From NCBI GenBank assembly GCA_900764415.1, contig CAAFOA010000190.1, positions 1 through 5,311 of the forward strand: a DNA stretch of 5,311 bases, in the 5' to 3' direction. Each line of letters starts with the position of its first letter. The first letter of the stretch is position 1. A model generated the notes under the pieces. The model worked only from the letters and a program-made list of their open reading frames with translations, was not told where the DNA came from and did no database searches. The stretch comes from an uncultured Collinsella sp. Its GTDB lineage: Bacteria > Actinomycetota > Coriobacteriia > Coriobacteriales > Coriobacteriaceae. This document shows, in pieces, positions 1 to 5,269 of this stretch. The translations under genes were made by a program, and so were the position numbers.

Positions 1-51
1 ATACGAGATGCAGCGTAGTCTCGTGGGCTCGGAGATGTGTATAAGAGACAG
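1..51 (+). other. Illumina Nextera i7 adapter (assembly contamination)
   Basis: This is synthetic sequence, not genome. Positions 1-9 match the tail of the P7 primer, 10-17 (GCAGCGTA) are an i7 index in reverse complement, 18-32 are the Nextera read-2 primer segment, and 33-51 (AGATGTGTATAAGAGACAG) are the 19-bp Tn5 mosaic end used in tagmentation. Translating it produces the well-known spurious peptides MCIRDR and MYKRQ. The native DNA begins at about position 52. Any gene start or repeat called inside this stretch should be discarded. Confidence 0.98.
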
Positions 52-498
52 GTGGAAGGACGGGCCGCGGACGTGCAGCCCGAGACTGCGGGGGAGACCC
101 AGGCGGGAGATGCCGCCGGGGACGCGGACTCAGCGGCTACCGTCGCCCACCCAGATCCGCTTGCACCCGTTCGTCTGTGGATGGGTGCCAACATTCGTCG
201 CGTCGCACATACCGTTGAGTTCTTCTTTGTAGGACTGTTTGCTTCGGCGACAGTGGCATGCCTGGGCGAGTGCCTGCCGTGCGCGCGATTCCGGTACGTA
301 TTCGCTCTGCTCTTTTGCGCCGTCTGCTCTGTCGGTGACCAAGTGCACAAGATCTTTGTTCCTGGTCGTCATTTCGACATGATCGACCTGGGTTTCGATG
401 CCGCGGGTTACGTTGTCGCCATGCTGTTGGTGCTGTTGGCCGCCGCGCTGGTTCAGCGCGCGACCTGTCCCATTGGCGCCCATGCGAAACGTCGTTAA
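52..498 (+). CDS. VanZ-like family membrane protein, 5'-truncated
   Basis: The C-terminal 148 residues of a VanZ-like protein; the true start is lost where the adapter begins, and the in-frame GTG at 52 is probably accidental. Counting from 52, residues 1-40 are Ala/Asp/Glu-rich and polar, consistent with the loop after a missing first membrane helix. RRVAHTVEF (49-57) with a hydrophobic stretch after it matches the VanZ R-x-x-H-x-x-E-[FY] signature. A second hydrophobic segment at about 80-94 leads into GDQVHKIFVPGR (95-106) and D109/D112, the family's D-[EQ]-x-H-[QK]-x-F-x-PGR...D motif. A final helix lies at about 117-134, with a basic tail ending KRR. VanZ itself gives low-level teicoplanin resistance, but most family members have no assigned substrate, so the role here is unknown. 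It is separated from the mur genes by a terminator, so probably a separate transcript. The family call is fairly secure; the function is not. Confidence 0.82.
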   Translation: MEGRAADVQPETAGETQAGDAAGDADSAATVAHPDPLAPVRLWMGANIRRVAHTVEFFFVGLFASATVACLGECLPCARFRYVFALLFCAVCSVGDQVHKIFVPGRHFDMIDLGFDAAGYVVAMLLVLLAAALVQRATCPIGAHAKRR

Positions 499-572
499 CA
501 ACCCTGTTACGAATAATGCCACCTCGATGAATCATTTTGTGTCGCGCGTATTTCCGAGCGGTCGGATTTGAG

Positions 573-602
573 GGGCGAGCGGTAGAACGCTCGCCCTTTG
601 TT
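573..602 (+). terminator. Intrinsic terminator after the VanZ-like gene
   Basis: Perfect 9-bp GC-rich stem: GGGCGAGCG at 573-581 pairs with CGCTCGCCC at 588-596 around the 6-base loop GTAGAA. It is followed by TTTGTT (597-602), an imperfect U-tract. It lies 75 bases after the VanZ-like stop and before the mur leader, as expected for a boundary between two transcription units. The interrupted U-tract may make it leaky. Confidence 0.8.
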
Positions 603-621
603 CGCCACGATGCGGCACAAT

Positions 622-650
622 GTACCGTAAAAGCTGTTTATATCCGGTAC
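622..650. promoter_or_regulatory. Inverted repeat upstream of murR, candidate operator
   Basis: GTACCG at 622-627 is repeated in inverse as CGGTAC at 645-650, with a 17-base AT-rich centre. That centre contains a smaller near-palindrome, TAAA (628-631) against TTTA (637-640). It sits 46-74 bases before the regulator's start, where an RpiR-family dimer or tetramer could bind its own promoter. A -10-like TATATC (639-644) lies inside the centre, but I see no good -35 at the right distance. This is a candidate from symmetry and position only; a chance match is possible. Confidence 0.4.
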
Positions 651-661
651 GAATCGTTCGT
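649..661. promoter_or_regulatory. Short palindrome ACGAA-TCG-TTCGT, candidate operator
   Basis: Two 5-base arms (649-653 and 657-661) with a 3-base centre form a compact palindrome that overlaps the right arm of the preceding inverted repeat. A -10-like TTTAAT follows at 667-672, 24 bases before the murR ATG, but with no recognisable -35 upstream of it. A promoter lacking a -35 would fit activator-dependent transcription, though this is speculative. The palindrome may be the real MurR-type site, or a chance one. Confidence 0.35.
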
Positions 662-682
662 TGGTCTTTAATTCTTCTCAAC

Positions 683-687
683 GGAGG
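683..687 (+). promoter_or_regulatory. Ribosome binding site deciding the murR start
   Basis: GGAGG is followed by an 8-base spacer to ATG 696. A GTG at 687 in the same frame would extend the protein by three residues, but it overlaps this Shine-Dalgarno sequence and has none of its own, so ATG 696 is preferred. Confidence 0.8.
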
Positions 688-695
688 TGTTTGAG

Positions 696-1547
696 ATGAC
701 AAACGGATTGCTTTTAAGGCTTCGCGAGCGTGAGCTCAGTGCGAGTCCGGCGGAACGCAATGTCATCGCATACGTGAGTGCTCATCCGCATGAGGTGGTC
801 GGGCTGTCCGTCCGCGGTCTTGCCGATGCCACGTTCTCCTCGCCCTCGAGCATTTTGCGTTTTTGCAAGCGCTTGGGTTTTGCGGGCTACAAGGAGTTCC
901 AGCGCGAACTGATTGCCGAACTGGCGCTCTTGGGTGACAAGAAAGACGTTGCCCTCGAGGACATCTCCATGGACGACAGCGTCGAACGTATCGTGGGGAA
1001 GGTGATGAAAAGCAACGTGCGCACAATCGAGGCGACGGCGCGAACGCTCGATTACACCGTCTTGGAGCGATGCGCGGCCCATCTTAAACGGGCACGCGCA
1101 GTCAATCTGTTCGGTATCGGTGCCTCTCGTTTGGTCGCGCACGATCTAGCGCAAAAGCTCATGCGTGTTGACAAAGAGTGCCATCTGTACGACGACTGGC
1201 ATGATCAGCTCCTGTGTGCCAAGAACATGCATGAGGGCGATATGGCAATCGCCTTTAGCTACTCGGGCTTAACGCAAGAAGTGCTGGACTGCACCGTCGA
1301 GGCTCAACGTCACAACTGTCCCGTTGTGGCCGTGACCAAGGTAGACGGATCGTCCAAGCTTGCCACCATGGCCGATGCCGTGCTCGGCGTTGCTGCAAGC
1401 GAGCCCTTGGTCCGCAGCGGTGCCATGGCCTCGCGTATGGCCCAGCTTATGGTTGTCGATGCCCTGTACGCTGCTTACGTTGCCAGCGACTACGAGCGGG
1501 CGACGCATGTCATTAAGCAAAACTACATCAAGAAACAGGAAAGATGA
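696..1547 (+). CDS. murR: RpiR/MurR-family transcriptional regulator
   Basis: A 283-residue cytoplasmic DNA-binding regulator with full-length RpiR architecture. The N-terminal helix-turn-helix domain spans about residues 1-77, with the typical recognition region from SVRGLADATF (38-47) through SSPSSILRFCKRLGF and the following GYKEFQREL. The C-terminal SIS (sugar isomerase) domain spans about 125-262; it shows GIGASR at 140-145 and the sugar-phosphate loop FSYSGLTQEV at 187-196. RpiR proteins bind phosphorylated sugars through the SIS domain; the E. coli homologue MurR represses murQP and responds to MurNAc-6-phosphate. The name murR rests on position, first in a cluster with murQ and murP 10 bases downstream, since RpiR specificity cannot be read from sequence alone. 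It probably also controls its own promoter through the inverted repeats just upstream. Whether it represses or activates is not evident from the sequence. Confidence 0.88.
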   Translation: MTNGLLLRLRERELSASPAERNVIAYVSAHPHEVVGLSVRGLADATFSSPSSILRFCKRLGFAGYKEFQRELIAELALLGDKKDVALEDISMDDSVERIVGKVMKSNVRTIEATARTLDYTVLERCAAHLKRARAVNLFGIGASRLVAHDLAQKLMRVDKECHLYDDWHDQLLCAKNMHEGDMAIAFSYSGLTQEVLDCTVEAQRHNCPVVAVTKVDGSSKLATMADAVLGVAASEPLVRSGAMASRMAQLMVVDALYAAYVASDYERATHVIKQNYIKKQER

Positions 1548-1552
1548 GGTGA
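1546..1552 (+). promoter_or_regulatory. murQ ribosome binding site overlapping the murR stop
   Basis: GAGGTGA at 1546-1552 begins inside the murR stop codon (TGA, 1545-1547) and lies 5 bases before the murQ ATG at 1558. A ribosome finishing murR would therefore sit on the murQ initiation region, which suggests translational coupling. It also decides the murQ start: the open frame continues upstream into murR, but only ATG 1558 has this site and matches the family's N-terminus. Confidence 0.75.
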
Positions 1553-1557
1553 ATGAA

Positions 1558-2481
1558 ATGCTCGATTTAACAAAATTCACGACTGAACAGCGTAATCAAA
1601 GGTCAATGGACCTCGATACGATGACATCGCTGCAAATCGTCACGACGATGAACGATGAGGATCTTCGTGCCGTCCAGTCGGTCACGAAAGTGTTGCCACA
1701 GGTTGCCACGGCAATCGACTGGGCTGCCGAGGCGCTCGAGCGCGGCGGTCGCGTTTTTTACATGGGTGCGGGCACTAGTGGTCGTTTGGGCGTGCTTGAC
1801 GCTTCGGAGTGCCCGCCTACGTTTGGCGTATCGCCCGATCTGGTTGTCGGGCTCATTGCCGGGGGCGAGACGGCGTTTATCAAGGCTGTCGAAGGTGCCG
1901 AAGACAGCGAGGAGCTTGGCGCGAGCGACCTGCGGGAGCGTGGACTCTCGGACAAGGATCTTGTCGTTGGCCTGGCGGCAAGCGGTCGTACTCCCTATGT
2001 GGTGGGCGGCCTTGTGTACGCCAAGGCAACTGGGTGCAAGACCATTGCAATTGCCTGCAACCAAGGGTCGAAGATCGGGGAGAGCGCAGATCTTGCCATT
2101 GAGCCCGTGCCCGGTCCCGAGGTGCTGACCGGCTCAACGAGGCTCAAGGCGGGAACGGTCCAAAAGCTCATTCTCAACATGATTTCGACCGGTGCCATGG
2201 TCAAGATTGGCAAGGTGTACCAAAACCTGATGGTCGATGTGCAGCAGACGAACGAGAAGTTGGTGGTGCGCGGCCAGAACATCGTGATGGAAGCGACCGA
2301 CTGCACGCGCGAGCGCGCTGTTCAGGCGCTTGCGGATGCCGGCGGCCACGTAAAAACCGCTATTGTCTCGGTGCTGTTGGACTGCGATGCCGAGCAGGCT
2401 GCGGTAGCTCTTGAACGGGCGCACGGCCATGTCCGTACTGCGGTGAGTGGCCATGAGAAGAGCAATGCCGATGTCCAATAG
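1558..2481 (+). CDS. murQ: N-acetylmuramic acid 6-phosphate etherase MurQ
   Basis: Cleaves the D-lactyl ether of MurNAc-6-phosphate, giving GlcNAc-6-phosphate and D-lactate in the cytoplasm. The 307-residue product is near the usual size (E. coli MurQ is about 298). It starts MLDLTKFTTEQRN, with the T-E-x-R-N found near MurQ N-termini. The SIS core holds GAGTSGRLGVLDASECPPTF (70-89), the family signature. Glu84 in ASECP and Glu115 in VEGAED sit one position beyond E. coli Glu83 and Glu114, the residues implicated in catalysis, so the active site looks intact. Further family blocks are LAASGRTPYV (139-148) and GSTRLKAGTVQKLILNM (192-208). The C-terminal helical domain (about 246-297) contains the paired TRERAVQALADAGGHVKTAI and AAVALERAHGHVRTAV segments. 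It lies between the regulator and the permease, 57 bases before murP, in an apparent operon. The related GckR-like proteins are unlikely given the exact signature and the neighbours. Confidence 0.97.
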   Translation: MLDLTKFTTEQRNQRSMDLDTMTSLQIVTTMNDEDLRAVQSVTKVLPQVATAIDWAAEALERGGRVFYMGAGTSGRLGVLDASECPPTFGVSPDLVVGLIAGGETAFIKAVEGAEDSEELGASDLRERGLSDKDLVVGLAASGRTPYVVGGLVYAKATGCKTIAIACNQGSKIGESADLAIEPVPGPEVLTGSTRLKAGTVQKLILNMISTGAMVKIGKVYQNLMVDVQQTNEKLVVRGQNIVMEATDCTRERAVQALADAGGHVKTAIVSVLLDCDAEQAAVALERAHGHVRTAVSGHEKSNADVQ

Positions 2482-2538
2482 GTGCACGGCGTGAGCTGAT
2501 ATGACATCTAGACGAGATACCCAATACAAGGAGGAGTT

Positions 2539-3969
2539 ATGACGAACAAAGAGCTGGCTCAAAAGCTGCTGGACCTTTTGGGCGGTAAAGACAACGTGCT
2601 CGCAAACGTGGCGTGCATGACGCGCCTGCGCGTGACCGTCAAAGACACGGGCAACGTCGACACGGAGGGTATTAAGGCGCTCGACGGCGTGATGGGCCTG
2701 GTTGAGGATGACACGATGCAGATCGTGCTGGGTCCGGGCAAGGTGAATAAGGTGCTCGAGGAGTTCTCCAAGCTCACTGGCCTTGCGAAAGGCGTTGCTG
2801 ACGAGAGCGTGGTTGACGCTGCGGCCACAAACAAGGCCGCACAGAAGGCCAAGTACGAGTCTAAGCCGGTTCAGGCCTTCCTCAAGAAGATTTCCAATGT
2901 CTTCGTCGCCCTGCTTCCCGGCATCATTGCGGCTGGCCTCATCAACGGTATCTGCAACGTCATTAACGTCTCGACGGCAGGCGCGCTTGCGGGCGAGTGG
3001 TGGTACCAGGGCATTCGTTCCATGGGCTGGGCCCTGTTTGCCTATCTGCCCATCTTGGTGGGCTATAACGCGGCACGTGAGTTTGGCGGCTCCGCTGCGC
3101 TGGGCGGCATCGCCGGCATGATGTGTATCGCCAACAGTGCCATGCCCCTGCTTGCGCCTGGCGCGGCTGATCCTGCCACTGCCATTCTGCTGCCCCTCAC
3201 CAGTGCGCAGTACAACCCCGCAGCGGGCGGTATGATCGCGGCTCTCATCGCTGGCGCATTTTTTGCCTGGATGGAGCGTCAGATTCGCAAGGTCATGCCC
3301 AACGCGCTCGATACGTTCCTGTCCCCGCTGCTGGTGCTCATCATCGGCGCCTTTGCTCTGATGCTTGTCATCCAGCCGGTTGGCGCTTGGCTGACGACCG
3401 CGATCTTTAGCGTCCTCACCTTTATCTTCGAGAAGCTGGGCGTCCTGGGCGGCTATATCCTGTCGGCAGGCTTCTTGCCGCTGGTGTCCGTCGGCCTGCA
3501 TCAGGCGCTCACGCCGATCCACGCTATGCTCAACGATCCCGACGGCGCTACCAAGGGCATCAATTACCTGCTGCCCATCCTTATGATGGCTGGCGGCGGC
3601 CAGGTCGGTGCCGGTTTGGCGCTGTACTTTAAGACCAAGAACGCCAAGCTCAAGAAGTATGTCGCCGAGTCCATCCCCGTTGGCATCCTGGGCGTGGGCG
3701 AGCCTCTGATGTATGCCGTTACGCTGCCGCTCGTTCGTCCGTTTGTGACGGCCTGCCTGGGTGCCGGATTTGGCGGCGCGCTCGCGGCGCTGCTTCACAT
3801 CGGCACGGTTTCTCAGGGCGTTTCCGGTCTGTTTGGCCTGCTGATCGTCGTTCCTGGCCAGCAGCTCGGCTACGTTGCCGCTATGCTGCTTGCCTATGCC
3901 GCCGGCTTTGTCCTGACGTGGTTCTTTGGCGTCGACGAGCAGAAGATCAACGAGTTTTTTGGCGAGTAG
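2539..3969 (+). CDS. murP: MurP-like PTS EIIBC permease (MurNAc / MurNAc-GlcNAc)
   Basis: A 476-residue PTS transporter of the glucose superfamily, with domain order EIIB-EIIC and a length like E. coli MurP (474). The EIIB domain spans about 1-85, and its phosphocysteine is Cys26 in ACMTRLRV (25-32). A polar linker (about 86-108) joins the membrane EIIC domain (about 109-465), which has around ten hydrophobic segments beginning at ISNVFVALLPGIIAAGL (118-134). EIIC landmarks are HQALTPIHAML (321-331) and the GVGEP loop with Glu388 (385-389). It should import and 6-phosphorylate its sugar. MurNAc or the disaccharide MurNAc-GlcNAc is inferred from murQ upstream and mupG downstream; sequence alone would also allow another sugar of this superfamily. 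No EIIA domain is present, so a glucose-type EIIA must come from elsewhere in the genome. The start has AAGGAGG at 2528-2534, with only 4 bases to the ATG. A strong terminator follows the stop. Confidence 0.9.
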   Translation: MTNKELAQKLLDLLGGKDNVLANVACMTRLRVTVKDTGNVDTEGIKALDGVMGLVEDDTMQIVLGPGKVNKVLEEFSKLTGLAKGVADESVVDAAATNKAAQKAKYESKPVQAFLKKISNVFVALLPGIIAAGLINGICNVINVSTAGALAGEWWYQGIRSMGWALFAYLPILVGYNAAREFGGSAALGGIAGMMCIANSAMPLLAPGAADPATAILLPLTSAQYNPAAGGMIAALIAGAFFAWMERQIRKVMPNALDTFLSPLLVLIIGAFALMLVIQPVGAWLTTAIFSVLTFIFEKLGVLGGYILSAGFLPLVSVGLHQALTPIHAMLNDPDGATKGINYLLPILMMAGGGQVGAGLALYFKTKNAKLKKYVAESIPVGILGVGEPLMYAVTLPLVRPFVTACLGAGFGGALAALLHIGTVSQGVSGLFGLLIVVPGQQLGYVAAMLLAYAAGFVLTWFFGVDEQKINEFFGE

Positions 3970-4001
3970 CCTGATGCTGCGCGCCATGTCATTCGAACGT
4001 C

Positions 4002-4030
4002 TTGACGTGCCGCAGATCTCTTGATGCTAT
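4002..4030 (+). promoter_or_regulatory. Candidate sigma-70-type promoter for mupG
   Basis: TTGACG (4002-4007; five of six consensus -35 bases) is followed by a 17-base spacer and TGCTAT (4025-4030; three of six -10 bases). The weak -10 is preceded directly by TGA (4022-4024), an extended -10 TGn element. Predicted initiation near 4036-4038 falls exactly at the foot of the terminator hairpin, so a transcript from here would start with that hairpin as its 5' leader. Spacing and -35 are good, the -10 is poor; a chance match cannot be excluded. Confidence 0.4.
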
Positions 4031-4036
4031 GGTTGT

Positions 4037-4070
4037 GCCGGCGGGGCTAACTGCTCCGCCGGCCTTTTTT
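4037..4070 (+). terminator. Strong intrinsic terminator between murP and mupG
   Basis: An 11-bp GC-rich stem, GCCGGCGGGGC (4037-4047) with GCTCCGCCGGC (4053-4063), contains one G-U pair and a 5-base loop TAACT. A C and six T residues follow (4065-4070). It is the strongest terminator-like structure in the window and should end most of the murR-murQ-murP transcript. Only 16 bases separate the U-tract from the mupG start, so no promoter fits after it: mupG needs readthrough or initiation upstream of the hairpin. Confidence 0.88.
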
Positions 4071-4077
4071 AAAGGAG
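4071..4077 (+). promoter_or_regulatory. mupG ribosome binding site fused to the terminator U-tract
   Basis: AAAGGAG directly follows the six T residues of the terminator and lies 9 bases before the GTG start at 4087. CCTTT (4063-4067), a 3-base TTT loop and AAAGG (4071-4075) can form a small alternative hairpin that would hide this site. Its left arm shares one base (4063) with the terminator stem. The Shine-Dalgarno assignment is secure; a regulatory role for the small hairpin is speculative. Confidence 0.65.
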
Positions 4078-4086
4078 CGTTGAAGC

Positions 4087-5139
4087 GTGAAAACGGGTAT
4101 TTCGATTTATCTTTCCAGCCCTCTGCAGGATATTGAGCGGACGATTGAGCGTGGTGCCGCGGCGGGTGCGCGCTATGCGTTTACCTCGCTGCATATTCCC
4201 GAGGATGGGGGAGCGGCATATGCCGATAAGGTCCGTCATGTGCTGTCGCTGCTTTCCGCCCGCGGCATTGCGCTCATTGCCGATGTGGGGCCGCGCACGT
4301 GCGATTTGCTCGGGCTTGAGCGTATCGAGGATCTGCGTGACCTGGGGCTCGAATACCTTCGTTTGGACTATGGCTTTAGCGCCCAGCGGGTCGCGGAGTT
4401 GTCCGGTGTATTTCACATTGTGGTCAATGCATCGACGGTGAGTTCTGATGAAATCGCATCGTGGCGAGAAGCCGGTGCCGATGTGACGCGTTTTGCCGCC
4501 TGCCACAATTTTTATCCCAAGCCTTATACCGGTTTAGCTCTGGAAGACATTGCTCGGACGAATCTTCGTCTTGCGGCGCTTGGCTTCGAAATCATGGCTT
4601 TTGTGCCGGGTGATGCCAACGTTCGTGGGCCGGTATTCGAAGGACTGCCGACGGTTGAGGAGCAGCGCGGTCGCGCGTCAAAGGTTGCCCTCAACATGCT
4701 TGAGCTTGCACATGGCGCCGATTGCGACATTGTGTTGGTCGGCGACCCCGATCTTTCCGATGCGGGCTGGGCGCAGTTTGCTCAAGTTTCCGCCGGATAC
4801 GTGGATTTGCAATGCGAGCTTGACCCCGGCTATGCCTATGTGCGCGGGCAGATTCATCACGACCGGCCCGATTCGAGTACCCTCATCTTTAGGTCTCAGG
4901 AGTCGCGCACGACGCTTAAGCCGGATTCCGTGCCGACGGATACCGGTGCCGGCCTGCCGCGAAAGACGGGGTCGATCGCTGTGAGCAATAGCGGCTATGG
5001 GCGCTACGAAGGCGAGCTTGAGATTGCGCGGGTCGATCTTCCCGGTGACAAGCGCATGAACGTTGCGGGCCATATCACGCCCGAGGCAATGGAGCTGCTG
5101 CCGTTCATCAAACGCGGATTCGGGGTACGGTTCGTTTAG
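4087..5139 (+). CDS. mupG: 6-phospho-N-acetylmuramidase MupG (DUF871 family)
   Basis: A 350-residue cytoplasmic glycosidase. The S. aureus homologue hydrolyses MurNAc-6-phosphate-beta-1,4-GlcNAc, made by MurP uptake of the cell-wall disaccharide, into MurNAc-6-phosphate (for MurQ) and GlcNAc. The N-terminal TIM-barrel-like domain (about 1-240) opens with GISIYLS (4-10) and carries the family blocks FTSLHIPED (32-40), ADVGPR (65-70), LRLDYGF (91-97), VVNAST (112-117), HNFYPKPYTGL (140-150), AFVPG (171-175) and FEGLPTVEEQR (184-194). The C-terminal cyclophilin-like domain (about 245-350) ends with the typical RYEGELEI (306-313), DLPGDKRMNVAGHI (317-330) and a final hydrophobic beta strand. Length and both domains are complete, with no frameshift. 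GTG is chosen as start because it follows AAAGGAG at normal spacing and no earlier in-frame start gives the family N-terminus. Older annotations may call it an outer surface protein or a DUF871 protein; the murQ-murP context supports MupG. Confidence 0.93.
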   Translation: MKTGISIYLSSPLQDIERTIERGAAAGARYAFTSLHIPEDGGAAYADKVRHVLSLLSARGIALIADVGPRTCDLLGLERIEDLRDLGLEYLRLDYGFSAQRVAELSGVFHIVVNASTVSSDEIASWREAGADVTRFAACHNFYPKPYTGLALEDIARTNLRLAALGFEIMAFVPGDANVRGPVFEGLPTVEEQRGRASKVALNMLELAHGADCDIVLVGDPDLSDAGWAQFAQVSAGYVDLQCELDPGYAYVRGQIHHDRPDSSTLIFRSQESRTTLKPDSVPTDTGAGLPRKTGSIAVSNSGYGRYEGELEIARVDLPGDKRMNVAGHITPEAMELLPFIKRGFGVRFV

Positions 5140-5150
5140 CGTGTGACCCG

Positions 5151-5196
5151 TGGGCTACAATTGGCCCATCATGCTAAGGCGCCTCGGAGGGGGCGC
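5151..5196. promoter_or_regulatory. Leader region with two hairpins before the ArsC-like gene
   Basis: TGGGC (5151-5155) pairs with GCCCA (5164-5168) over an 8-base loop that contains TACAAT (5156-5161), a good -10 match without a clear -35. A second hairpin joins GCGCCTC (5179-5185) to GGGGCGC-type bases (5190-5196), seven pairs including one G-U around the 4-base loop GGAG. Neither is followed by a U-tract, so neither is a convincing mupG terminator. The region more likely holds the promoter and leader of the next gene; the evidence is weak. Confidence 0.3.
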
Positions 5197-5231
5197 ACCT
5201 GCGTTGGCCGATCTATATTCGGAGGATTCCC

Positions 5232-5269
5232 ATGACCGTACTGTTTGTTGAATATCCCAAGTGCTCGAC
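5232..5269 (+). CDS. ArsC/Spx-family protein, 3'-truncated N-terminus
   Basis: Only about 13 codons remain before the adapter: MTVLFVEYPKCST. An initial beta strand followed by EYPKCST-[C] is the start of the arsenate reductase (ArsC)/Spx thioredoxin-fold family, in which the first Cys of this motif is the redox or catalytic residue. GGAGG at 5221-5225, 6 bases before the ATG, supports the start. The next codon, TGT, would complete a CxxC motif but consists of adapter bases, so the second Cys is not proven. Arsenate reductase, an Spx-like regulator or another family member cannot be told apart from so short a piece. There is no visible link to the mur genes beyond adjacency. Confidence 0.6.

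Noticed and set aside
8..232. A small + strand protein beginning MQRSLVGSEMCIRDR.
   Set aside because: Its start and first residues are adapter-encoded, and the remainder is the wrong frame of the VanZ-like gene.
628..640. A catabolite control (cre-like) site in the murR leader.
   Set aside because: TAAAAGCTGTTTA is AT-flanked and roughly symmetric but lacks the central CG and the TG...CA ends of the cre consensus.
499..695. A riboswitch, small RNA gene or CRISPR-like repeat in the longest intergenic gap.
   Set aside because: Apart from the terminator and the short inverted repeats there is no extended structure, tRNA-like fold or direct repeat array that I can support.
1360..1557. An N-terminal extension of MurQ reaching back into murR.
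   Set aside because: It overlaps the regulator's coding sequence, has no ribosome site, and adds residues unlike any MurQ. ATG 1558 has a good site and the family N-terminus.
2482..2538. A possible regulatory element between murQ and murP.
   Set aside because: In these 57 bases I found no stable hairpin, U-tract or promoter pair, only the murP ribosome site; it looks like an ordinary operon spacer.
2134..3987. A very long minus-strand open frame (617 codons) opposite murP and the end of murQ.
   Set aside because: It is antisense to two well-supported genes. Its product is dominated by His, Gln, Arg and Asp with no recognisable domain, and such frames arise readily opposite GC-rich codons. 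No convincing ribosome site or promoter was seen for it.
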